Below are positions 12,173 to 22,417 of a stretch of DNA of 64,000 bases, piece after piece. This stretch comes from Luzula sylvatica (taxonomy: Eukaryota > Streptophyta > Magnoliopsida > Poales > Juncaceae). The stretch spans positions 19,193,591 through 19,257,590 of the forward strand of contig OX326957.1 of assembly GCA_946800325.1 (NCBI GenBank), given 5' to 3'. Below the pieces are notes generated by a model. The model was not told where the DNA came from, made no database searches, and saw nothing but the letters and a program-made list of their open reading frames with translations. The translations under genes and the position numbers were made by a program. Positions within the stretch are counted from its first letter, which is position 1; the number at the start of each line of letters is the position of its first letter.

Positions 12173-12571
12173 TGGAATAAATTCAGTGTAAACTCTAGGG
12201 TCTTTTGTGTTGTACTTATAATCACAAATTTTGTGTAGGCCCGAGCTTTAGTTCATAGCATTGTTTTTAAAACCGGACCGAACCGGACGGTTAATCCGAA
12301 AAAACCGGACCCAGTTTAAAAACCGGTTTGGTTCATTAATCGGATCGGAAATGTAATCAAACCAGCATATTCGGTTCGAACCGACCGGTTTTACTAAAAT
12401 AACCGGACCGGACAACCCTGAAAAAATCGGTCGGTTCATATTCCTGCTCTTTCACTGTGAATGCAATTTGGGTCTATTTGTTTCCAACTCGGGTCTATTT
12501 GTTTCCAACTCGTGCTCCATTTCTTTCCTACAAATGCAGATTTTTCAGATTTTTTGCTGTTTTTGATTGTA

Positions 12572-13301
12572 CTAGTTTTATCCCCGCGCAATTGCGCGGG
12601 ATGTTTTTTATATAATTATTTAAATATAATTAACGCGTGTGCGAATTAACGCGCATGCGTTTGAACTAAATTAATATAATCATAACATATTTGCAAATAT
12701 CATGATGTCAATAGATGCATAAGGTTCATGGAATTAGTCTATCACGGATATTATTTTCTAGTATAATTTGTATAAATAACATTTGTTCTGGTGCTTCTAA
12801 AATCGATTAATATAATCATGACATATTCGCAAATTTTAATATGTATGTAAAATAGGAAAAAAAGACCAAATATATAAAATGTAAAATAAGAAAAATGGAT
12901 AAAAATGTAAAAATGGACCGAAATGTAAATAAAAAAAGACAAAAATATAAATTAAAACAAAAAGGACCAAAATATAAAAAATGACCAAAATGAAAAATAA
13001 GGAAAAGGATCAAAATGTAAAAAAGGACCTAAATATAATATAAAAAGGACCAAAATATAAATAAAAAGGACCAAAATGTAAAATAAAAAAAAATCGAAAT
13101 GTAAAAAAGGACCGTAATGTAATTTAAAAAGGACCAAAATATAAAAAAAAGGATCAAAATGTAAATTTTAAAACTAAAAAGGACCAAAATGTAAATTAAA
13201 AGGATCAAAATGTAAATTAAAAAAATATTTTTTTTACACAAAGACCCTTGATGACGTGGAGGCCTAGAATTGCAAGAAATTTCATAACTTTATACATAAG
13301 A
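12572..13301 (-). mobile_element. Non-autonomous Helitron, unit 1 (with 3' hairpin)
   Basis: Read on the minus strand it ends in the hairpin palindrome CCCGCGCAATTGCGCGGG (12583-12600), then GATAAAACTAG followed by host T, the classic Helitron 3' end (hairpin plus CTRR, insertion between A and T). Its 5' end is TCTTATGTATAAAG (13301 leftward). The body is built from degenerate units of roughly 'aaaaggaccaaaatgtaaat' (12850-13240). No RepHel protein is encoded. ORFs across the unit are low-complexity artefacts. Confidence 0.8.
12850..13240. repeat. Tandem GGACCAAAATGTAAA-type repeats inside Helitron
   Basis: Degenerate tandem units of about 17-20 bp on the theme AAAGGACCAAAATRTAAAT. The same block recurs at 13550-13920 and 56500-56825 in the other Helitron copies. 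Confidence 0.75.
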
Positions 13302-13997
13302 TATAAATAATTATTTAAATATAATTAACGCGTGTGCGAATTAACGCGCGTGCGTTTGAACTAAATTAATCTAATCATGACATATTTGCAAATATCATGA
13401 TGTCAATAGATGCATAATGTTCATTAAATTAGTCTATCACGGATATTATTTTCTAGTATAATTTGTATAAATAACATTTGTTCAGGTGCTTCTAAAATCG
13501 ATTAATATAATCATGACATATTCGCAAATTTTAATATGTATGTAAAATAGGAAAAAAAGACCAAATGTAAAAAATGTAAAATAAGAAAAATGGATAAAAA
13601 TTTAAAAATGGACCGAAATGTAAATAAAAAAGGACAAAAATATAAATTAAAACAAAAATGACCAAAATATAAAAAATGACCAAAATGTAAAATAAGGAAA
13701 ATGATCAAAATGTAAAAAAAGACCGAAATATAATATAAAAATGACCAAAATATAAATAAAAAGGATCAAAATGTAAAATAAAAAAAAATCGAAATGTAAA
13801 AAAGGACCGTAATGTAATTTAAAAATGACCAAAATATAAATAAAAATGACCAAAATGTAAATTTTATAACTAAAAAGGACCAAAATGTAAATTAAAAGGA
13901 TCAAAATATAAATTAAAAAAATATTTTTTTTATACAAAGACCCTTGATGACGTGAAGGCCTATAATTGCAAGAAATTTCTTAAGTTCATACATAAGA
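13302..13997 (-). mobile_element. Non-autonomous Helitron, unit 2 (tandem, no hairpin of its own)
   Basis: A second copy, about 95% alike by eye, joined head to tail to unit 1. It has its own 5' end (TCTTATGTATGAAC, 13997 leftward, next to host T at 13998 on the plus strand) but lacks the hairpin and CTAG; it starts directly after the 5' end of unit 1. The pair thus shares one 3' terminus. Confidence 0.75.
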
Positions 13998-14479
13998 TAT
14001 AATTTGTTTCCATTGTTGTGTGTGATTCCCTCAAGATTTGTTCTCACCACGATTTATTTGATTATTTAAGAGGCTTGATTCATGATTTCTCCATCAATTT
14101 GAAACCTAATTAATATTTTCTGAACCAATTTCTAAGCCATTTTTCTTGCTAATTTTGCTCAAGATTATAGTTACAATATCTCCACCGATTTGCTTGTTAC
14201 TGGGACGATTTCGAAATATAAAGGTAAATTTTCTTCTCATTTACGGAATCCAACTGTAACGTAGCACTCCTAAATTTTTTTTTAATGTCAGTAGTCTAGC
14301 ATCTCCCACTTTTAATTGCATGTGCCCATTCCTAACTTTTTTTTATTGTCACTGTAGCACTATAACTTTTTAATTGCAAGTGTCATTTCTAATCTTTTTT
14401 AAATTTCACTGTGGCACTCCAACTTTTAATTCGAATGCACATATAAAATTTAGTTTAGTAACTGAAAAATATCATTTTT

Positions 14480-15291
14480 AATTCGTATGCTGCAAAGCAG
14501 AGGAATCGGTTCAACACTTGTTCGGTGAGTGCGAATTTGTACAGAAGCATTGGTCGATGGCTTTACACGCAATGGATCTGACTCGAATACTGCATAAACC
14601 AGTCAACATTTGCTATGAGGAAGTGCTCCAACCAAAAGAGAACAAGCAAGAAAGAAGTTTTTTTGCGAATTTCTGCCATGCGGTGTGGAGGGAAAGATGC
14701 AGACGCGCCTTCACGACGGAAAAACAAGAGGGAGAGATCCTCGTGAACAAGATATTAGAGGAATGGGATATGTACGCTAAAGCAAGGAGAAAAGAGGCTG
14801 TCAATGGCGAAAATAAATAAAGGAGAAGAACAGAAGAATAGGAGGGGAGATGAATGAGTGTAGAAAGAGAAGAAAGGGGGGTCGTGAGCAAAGGAGGAGT
14901 CAAAGGAGACAGTCCATGCGAAGAGATGTGAAAAAGAGTGTGAGAAATAACAGTGGTGACAAGAATCTTGAGGCAGTAGGGGTAAAGACTAAGAGAAAGA
15001 GACAAAAAACAAAATAGAGAGTAGGTGTGAGATGTGCAGTACCAAAAGAGTTGAAAAGCCAAGGCTACTAGATGGGCCATGCGTGGTGATTTTTTTTTTG
15101 CATGCTTAGGGGAAACATGGTCCGTGATTTATGCTAGGTTACATTGTTTTGCATTTTTTCTTTGATTAAATAGTTAGGGGAAAATGTAAGGGGAAACAGA
15201 ATCTAGGAATTTGTAAAATTTCCAAGTATTAATATAAAATTGGATGGAGGATTTAAAGCCTTCTCCAATAATTTTTTCAAAAAAAAAAAAA
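14480..15291 (+). mobile_element. 5'-truncated LINE 3' end (zf-RVT region)
   Basis: An open frame to 14820 reads EESVQHLFGECEFVQKHW and later VWRERCRRAF, typical of the zinc-binding domain that follows reverse transcriptase in plant L1-type LINEs (zf-RVT). A 3' region without coding follows and ends in a poly(A) run at about 15278-15291 after 'ccaataattttttc', a usual plant LINE end. The RT and endonuclease domains are absent. The frame starts mid-domain, so this is a dead insert; no clear duplication was found. Confidence 0.7.
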
Positions 15292-15347
15292 GTAATATGT
15301 TTTTTCTGAACATTTTGTTTATTTTATTTAAGTGATTTCAAAGAAGG

Positions 15348-16052
15348 ATGTCGTCAGCCAATTCCGACGAAAATGCACCCTCATAACCTACGTTTACTAA
15401 ACCTGCGTCAAGAGGCAAAACAGATCCTGCTTGGGGGCATTGTACTCAAGAAGCAAAAATCATTATTTGCGGGTACTGTACCAATAAATTTAAAGGTGGT
15501 GGCATAAATCGATTCAAGAAACACCTAGCTGGGGTAAGAGGAGATTGTGAACCATGCAAAAAGGTGCATGCTGATGTTCGTTATCAGATGCAACGAAGTC
15601 TTGGAGATTTTGCCAATAAAAGAAAAAAGCCAAACGATGTAGATGACGACGATCAACCATTTGAGGAGAAAAACATTGAAGTTCAAGAAGTTGTCCATTT
15701 GTCCACACCATCTAGCAAGGGAAAAAGTAGTGCAACTCTCGGCCAACCGAGTAGTGGCATAAGGCTCGGCATAGGTGATTATTTTATGCCCAGAACAACT
15801 CCGGGAGCGCAACCATCAATCCGAAGTGTTCTGCAATCAAAAGAAACCAAAGAGAAGGTCGATTTAGCCATTTCAAAGTGGTTGATTGATGCGGGAGTGT
15901 TCTGCAATCAAGGTGAGGAGCAACATGTAGTAATCAACACGAGTACAAGTCACGTAAATGATGATACTCGACACGAAGAGGCATTAGGAGATGTGGTTGC
16001 AAATGATCATACAAGTCAAGAAAACGTAGTTCATCATTGGACTTTTGGATGA
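15348..16052 (+). pseudogene. Internally deleted hAT transposase (BED finger plus C-terminal tail)
   Basis: ATG at 15348 opens a frame that hits TAA after 12 codons (15384). The same frame then continues to 16052, so either a downstream ATG at 15564 is used or the gene is dead. It encodes a BED-type zinc finger (CGYCTNKFKGGGINRFKKHL, then GDC and C), a linker, the motif VDLAISKWLIDAG that usually leads into the DUF659 catalytic region, and then an abrupt jump to an acidic tail. The DUF659 and hATC dimerisation regions are missing, so it cannot transpose. It is the deleted transposase of the surrounding hAT element. A product starting at 15564 would lack most of the finger. Confidence 0.7.
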
Positions 16053-16501
16053 ACAATATATATTTTTTTAATTATTTTAAATGCTTTATAATTTTATGTT
16101 TGATATTTGCATGTTTATTAAGTATAAAATTACGTATTTTTAGTAAGGTAGAATAATTGGATTGAAATATAAAAAAAATTATGAATGATATTTGAAATTT
16201 AAGTTATTTAATAATACTAGTAGTGTATGTTTTTTGTATTTTCAAACTAGTAAATGAACCGGTTAACCCAGCGGTCCAACCAATGAACCGGTGACCCGGC
16301 ACTTTGCCGGGTCGACGTCCGGTCCGATTTTAAAAATATTGGTTCATAGTGTTGACTGACCGGCGGAATGAGTGACTAATCATTTTTCTGGCTCATGATT
16401 ATCTCCGGCTTATTTGATTGGAAATGTCTTGTGTTATTCATATGTTTTGTCACATAGGTTATTTCATAATCCAGCTAATAATTTGTGCTATGTGATGTAC
16501 A

Positions 16502-17047
16502 CTGTTGCACGGATACAAATACGGGTAGCGTATCCGATACGATACAGATACGGCAATACGGCATTTTTCAAAAAATCACGGATACGGATACGGCTATATA
16601 ATTATTAATTTAATATATTTATATTATATATAATTAATAAATAAGTAATAAATTAAATAATAAATTAATAATATTTTTAAATTAAATATCATGACAATAA
16701 ATAATATCAACCAAACAATACAAGTATCATAAAACTATCATAAATTTGTTCTAGAAATATTTTAGAACTAATCTAGAAGTATCCTAGAAGTATCCTATAT
16801 AATTTATTTAAAAATACTATGTGCCAAAATATATAATGGGCCGAAGTATCCTAAATGGAGTATCCCAACAGTATCCTGGATGTATCTCAGCCGTATCCTG
16901 CCGTATCTCCGCCGTATCCAAAAAAATAAATATTAAAATATTCGGATACGTCACGTGACGTATCCGAACCGTATCGCACCCGTATCCGTATCGGATACGC
17001 GTATCCTCACGATACTTTTGCATTTTTGAAGTATCCGCGTAACATAG
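16502..17047. mobile_element. GGATAC-type non-autonomous hAT-like element, copy 2
   Basis: Ends are CTGTTGCACGGATAC on the left (two bases lost relative to other copies) and GTATCCGCGTAACATAG on the right. The flanking 8-mers GATGTACA (16494-16501) and GAGGTACA (17048-17055) differ at one base. Subterminal arrays of ATACGGATACG and its complement flank an AT-rich middle. No protein is encoded. Confidence 0.82.
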
Positions 17048-17278
17048 GAGGTACATGAATTCCCCAATATGCAAATCATCACCTATTGAAAAGTCAATTC
17101 GATCCGTACCTGATCAATTTAGAAAAGAATCAAATACTTTTTTTTTAGAGAAAAAAAGAGAAGAAGAAGACTCACTCGTCCCCAAATTTTACACCACGAA
17201 GATCGCTTTCTTATCTCTTTCTTGTTGACCTACTAGTGTAGAGAACATGCTGAGACAGTGTGGGAGAGAATAACTGGA

Positions 17279-17366
17279 AGTTGTTTTAGCAAGATAGAAG
17301 AATGAGATTAAAAAGAGATGGAGAATCATAGAGAGAGAGAGAGAATAATCCCATTCTTTTAGACAT
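17279..17366 (-). pseudogene. RLK 5' remnant (start codon and signal peptide only)
   Basis: On the minus strand it starts ATGTCTAAAAGAATGGG and follows RLK2 exon 1 almost base for base for about 85 bp (signal-peptide codons). It then stops matching at about 17273. A 4-bp extra GAGA unit shifts its frame. The rest of the gene is missing, removed or displaced. It marks the 5' end of another tandem unit and sits directly beside the duplicated spacer. Confidence 0.8.
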
Positions 17367-17763
17367 GGAAATTAATTGGAGTCAATGTACACTCTAGGGT
17401 CTGTTATGTATAACTTCCGTCAACTTCTGCCGAACTTGACTCGACTTTTCTCTAATGGAGAATTAATTCTATGGAAAATGTTGTGTGTGTCCAAAATTAT
17501 TTTGTTTTGATGACATAATTATGACTTAACATATTAATTCATGATTTGACATCTCAATTAAGTATCAAATCATAAATTAATATGTTAAATTTTAAATTTA
17601 AAAATCATATCATGTCATCAAAATGTGTGGGAGAGTTTGCTAGAATTTTAAATTTAAAAATCATTTCATATCATCAAAATGCATGAGAGAGTGCGCTAGA
17701 AGGTATACATCACTAATGTATTTTTTATTCAATTATTTGATGAAATTTCAAATTCATTGTTGG

Positions 17764-18642
17764 TAGGTGTGTGAGTGGAACACATACGATCGAATAATAG
17801 TCATATCGTACACATATTTGTTTTATTTTTTCGGATACGGATTCGAATAAGGATAGAGTCCAGATACCAAGTCGATTCGGATATTATACAAATATTGTTT
17901 GAATATTACCGGATACAAATATGAATTACTTATATTATTTATCGAAGAAATATCCAATGAAAGAAATATAAATATGTACAAGTATTAAATGGCAAACCGA
18001 CTGGAAAAGACATCAACGGGTGGCTTTCAACCGATGATGGCGGCCAAAAAAACATTAGGGTTTGCTAACCCTAATTAGGCTTCTTTTGTTTTTCTTCTAA
18101 TTTTCTATCGTTTAATTGATTTTGAACCAGGTCATTTTAAGAGAAATATAATCATTCCTTCTCTTTTATTATATACAACACCTAAGAGGGTAATCCTCTT
18201 ACATAAAAAAAAAAGTATTAAATTTTATCCTAAATATTTTATCATAAAATTATAAATATTATTAATATATAAAACATATCACTATTACGTCAATTTGTCC
18301 GATATAATAAACTTTTTATTCTATAAAATACTTAATCAGCCTGATAAAAACAATAATAAAAAAACACAAAAAAATTACAAAAACAACAAATACGGTGATT
18401 GTTATGTGCATAATATTAGTATCCGAATTTGTCAACATCCGAATACAAATTTGTATTTGTATTTGTATTCGAATTTGGTATATGTATTTGTAAGTATATC
18501 GGTATTTGTATCCGCAATCAGAATTGTTTATCATATTCGAATTCATATCCAAAAAAATTATCCAAATTATATGTATGTGATTTCTGTTCGAATACTTTGC
18601 GGATACGATTACGGTTTGGTCGGCTCGCCTTTTACACCCCTA
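17764..18642. mobile_element. hAT-type MITE (TAGGKGTGTAA ends), spacer copy A
   Basis: The left end reads TAGGTGTGTGAGTGGAACAC; the reverse complement of the right end reads TAGGGGTGTAAAAGGCGAGC. Flanking 8-mers ATTGTTGG (17756-17763) and CTTGCTGG (18643-18650) match at six of eight bases. The inside holds degenerate GGATACGGATTCG motifs. The equivalent element lies at 29808-30447, so it predates the spacer duplication. ORFs here are repeat artefacts. Confidence 0.7.
17991..18213 (+). mobile_element. Poly(A)-tailed retroposon insert, polymorphic between spacer copies
   Basis: A 223-bp segment ending in a 10-base A run and flanked by a perfect 10-bp duplication AGTATTAAAT (17981-17990 and 18214-18223). 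Spacer copy B has the uninterrupted site AGCATTAAAT at about 30024. This is a SINE or the 3' end of a truncated LINE; no tRNA-like A/B boxes were evident to me. Confidence 0.85.
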
Positions 18643-21600
18643 CTTGCTGGACATCTATTTTTTTCATTTTTGCAACTCAAGAAGTAATTTTTTGTTATTA
18701 AGCTTTACACATCATCTATGTACTAATTAAGATAATTAAATCGTATATCAATTAACAAATGACCCATCATTTATATATATACTTATATTAATTAACACAT
18801 GTTAACTACTCTACATGTTAATTAATTATGTGGTGGTGAAATCTGGGGGCAAGGTAAAAAAGATCTTTTTTATTATTGCATTCCCTTGATTGGCTTTGTG
18901 GGTGTCACCTTCAGATAAGGATAATTATACCATGTCCTTCAAATCCCCGTAATATCTTTTATATCATCAATTAACAATTAATTAACATCATAATTAATAA
19001 AAAGTCACTCTACTAACGATTATTAATCAAGAATTGTTAACTCATGTGTACTTAGGTATATATCAATTTAATCGTTAGTGAAATGTAATTTTGTTAATTA
19101 TCCTGTTAATTAATTGTTAACTGATGATATAGAGAATGGTGGGATGAATTTGAGGAACACCATATGTGACCTCTTCACATAATGTGGATTGGCTTGATTG
19201 AACTGTTGGGCACTTGGCCTGGATTAGTGTGGTCAGAATTTGAATAGGTAGTTTTATGCTTCTAATTTCTTCTATACCATGTACTCATGTATAAAATAAA
19301 ATATAAATTGATACCCAATTTTCATACTTTTCTAGACAATTTTTCTGTCGACTGCTGAATCCATGAACTACTGATAAAAACATAAATCCATACCTTAATT
19401 TAAGAAAAGAAATTACTTGCCATTAGGGTCCCTCCTTCCAAACTCGGGATGAACAATAAACCATGCCAACTTTTAATCCACCAGATCTATCGCTTTCTTG
19501 TCTCTTTCGCTTGGTCAGATCAAATCCATGCAGTGTTGTCCTACTAGTAGAACGGATGTATATCTAGCAAATTGATGGATGAAGTCAAGACGACTCGGAG
19601 AAAAAAAGAGGACGAATTTTTCTTCCACTGAAGTCGGTCCAAATCCCCGCCATGTACTTGTAATCTGCTATGCAAAAGATAAGAATGTGGCTTTGAAAGC
19701 AATAGAATTTCCTTGAGCCTTCAATAAATGGTACAATGTAAATATAGCCCATCAACTATGGGCCTTGTACTTCTGAGATATGCTCTGAACAAATAAGGGA
19801 AACTAGGAAGTATTTTCGCTTTGCTTCGGAAAAAACACAAAATAGCGAATTTAGGATGCGAAATGATTATTTTTTTTTCACAGTTTGTATTATAGAAAAT
19901 TATAAAAAAAATATTATCTTCTATTTTTGTTAAGGAATTATGAAATGGCCGTGCCACGTATATTACATTTTATAGGAAATATATTTTATTTTGATAGTTG
20001 GACTTGGGACCTTTGAGATTACCAAAAAATTTGGTTCATTTTTTTTTTAATTTTAAAATGATATACATGACACATTATACTATACATATGCGATTATTAT
20101 TTTATTTTACCTAATAATATTATACATACACTATAATTTCAAGGATAATAAGTTTTTTTTTCAATTAGAACTAACTTGTTAATTCTCGTGTAAATATTTT
20201 AAAATGGATAGTGTACTTTTGTACTATCCGGAAGTTTTTCATAATTAGTTCTATGAAATCCTTAAAATGTCCCATATATTGAGATCAACGTCTTTCTTGT
20301 TAGTAATTTGTCAATTATCTAATTTTTAAAATTATTTTTCTATGATTATGAATAATTGTTGCTCTTACAAATGTTTAAAACCATACAAAAATCAAATATT
20401 GTCAAATATTTCACAATTTCCTTCCAAAAATCATTATTCAAATCAATATTTTTAAATTTTAAGATATTTATATAGGGGCAAAATGAAAAAATATTTTGAA
20501 AGAAAAAATTAACGAGGTTTTAACTAAAAGTTCAATTTATGAGTATTCATGATATTTGAAAGGCTTTATAGGAATAATTCTGAAATTTCATGTTTTTTTA
20601 GGGGTATACGTGAAATTATGATTATCTCAAAAGGCAACTTTATTCGATTATCTATAATCAAACCTAATGGTATTCAACAGTACAATCATGATCAACATGT
20701 TCACGTAGTTTACAAAACAAACATGCAAAATACCACAATCACGAAATAGAAAAACATAAATATATATATTCTAAAATTTTATTCACTAAACTGGACCTTA
20801 TTTTTTTATCTCTCTTGCCTCGTGAATTGTGTTCGTGCAGAAATTAAATTCTTAACAACCTCTTTGATCCCTGCTCGGTCTTGTGGGTACTCCTCGGAAC
20901 ATAGTAGCCCGTATCTGATTACTAAAGCCAAGCAATCATAAACAGTCTCTGTAATATCTTCATTATTTTCCTCGACATCTATACAGAACAGACCAATTGT
21001 TGATCTAGTATATCCATGATTTTATCAGGAAAATTCATCGCAACAAAATTGTGAAGACTCGATCCATCCTTGAATCGATCATCGGTAGGGCTTATTCCGG
21101 TGAACATTTTGAGTAAAAGAATTCCATAACTATACATATCTCCTTGCTCAGATGCCTTGCCTCCCATCCCATATTCTAAACAATTTTTAAAAAGCAGAGT
21201 AATTACCATTTTGTTAATGAATTAAAAATGGATTTGAAAATATGTTAAAGAGTTAAAAACTCTAGATCGATATATAAGTTTACCTGGAGGAATATAACCA
21301 ATAGAACCCTTGATTACACTTGTGCTCGATATATGTTGTGAAAATATATTATTAGGCGGCGCGAGAAATTTTGCTAACCCAAAATCACCGACGTGGGAAG
21401 TCATGTCATCATCCAAAAGTACGTTGCTAGGTTTAAGATCACAATGAACTATCGGTACCGATCCGTGATGATGAAGATACTCCAATGCAGTGGCCACATC
21501 CATTGCGATATTCATTTTTTGAATAATACTGAGGCTTCTGAATGGCCGGTCGGTGCATAAATGCGGATGTAACCATGTTTCCAAACTTCCATTTGACATG

Positions 21601-21954
21601 TATTCAAAGATCAAAGCCTTGAAATCATTACCCTGACGGTCAATGCTTGAGCATGAACTTAAAACCATGGTTCTGAGAATCGGCCGAGTTAAAAAAAACT
21701 CGGCCGAGTTGACTCGGACTCGGACCCACCGATCCGATATTGACCCGGATAAATCGGATCCGATAACCCGGTTTTTTTTTATTTTTATTTTTTATATGTT
21801 TATATATTTTTGTTAGAGCCAATCAAACTTTTCCTAATTTGTTATATATTTTTTTGAGATTGTTATATATATATATTTTTTGAGATTGTTACATACAGAT
21901 GTTTGTTTTGTAGAGATGTTTGTTTTGTACTGATGAATAATGAGCATAATTACT

Positions 21955-22265
21955 AGCTATCACTTTATTATAGCTATCAATCACAACAAATTACTACAGA
22001 TGTTCTATCAATTACTAGACACTAGCTATCAATCACTAGACACTAGCTATCAATTACTATCAATTACTAGACACTAGCTATCAATTACTACAGATGTTTT
22101 ATACAGACTCTTTCTTCCTATCAATTACTAGACACTAGCTATCAATTACTACAGATGTTTGATGTTTTATACAGACTCTTTCTTCCTATCAATTACTAGA
22201 CACTAGCTATCAATTACTATCAATTACTAGACACTAGCTATCAATTACTATCAATTACTACAGTT
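21955..22265 (+). repeat. Tandem repeats of CTATCAATTACTAGACACTAG in the hAT 5' region
   Basis: Irregular tandem copies of a roughly 21-bp unit built from TAGCTATCAATTACTA and TAGACAC, interspersed with CAGATGTTTTATACAGACTC. The array lies between the element end and the transposase ATG, where hAT elements keep subterminal binding repeats. Spacers are not unique, so this is not a CRISPR array. Confidence 0.8.
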
Positions 22266-22417
22266 GTTTTATTTTATACAGACTCTTTCTTCCTCTTTCT
22301 CAAAACTTCCCCTATAAAATATCTCCTTCCTCTTCATACATTCTCATTCTCAAAACTCTTTCTTCCTTTTTCTTCTCATTCCCAAAACTCTTTCTTCCTC
22401 TTTCTTATCTCACAAAC

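Larger units (their letters stand above)
12259..16341. mobile_element. Composite hAT element (ACCGG-rich ends) upstream of RLK1
   Basis: A perfect 8-bp duplication GTTCATAG (12251-12258 and 16342-16349) bounds a 4083-bp element. The left end begins CATTGTTTTTAAAACCGGACC; the reverse complement of the right end begins CAATATTTTTAAAATCGGACC. Both subterminal regions are rich in ACCGG/CCGGT. It contains tandem Helitrons (12572-13997), a LINE fragment (about 14480-15291) and an internally deleted BED-finger transposase remnant (15348-16052). The 8-bp duplication and BED finger both indicate hAT. It lies 86 bp from the RLK1 ATG and may have displaced its promoter. Confidence 0.88.
17367..20805. 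repeat. Duplicated intergenic spacer, copy A
   Basis: Non-coding spacer between the RLK remnant and the 3' end of RLK2. It matches 29469-32736 nearly base for base over long stretches (for example the segment around 18840-19900 against 30650-31770), differing by scattered substitutions, small indels and the 223-bp insert at 17991-18213. It contains an older hAT MITE (17764-18642) present in both copies. No gene is seen. Confidence 0.9.

Noticed and set aside
12751..13937. Phe/Leu-rich minus-strand ORFs resembling membrane proteins
   Set aside because: They come from the tandem GGACCAAAATGTAAA repeats of the Helitrons; repeated low-complexity translation only.
14613..15080. 155-residue minus-strand ORF opposite the LINE fragment
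   Set aside because: Low-complexity Leu/Ser sequence; the plus strand has the zf-RVT domain.
18295..18701. ORFs rich in Ile/Arg/Tyr (also at 254-508, 16817-17074, 30142-30531, 57214-57414)
   Set aside because: All are translations of GGATAC/GTATCC repeats in hAT-type MITEs.
21955..22265. CRISPR-like array of short repeats
   Set aside because: Repeats are irregular, spacers are not unique, the context is a plant hAT element and no cas genes exist here.
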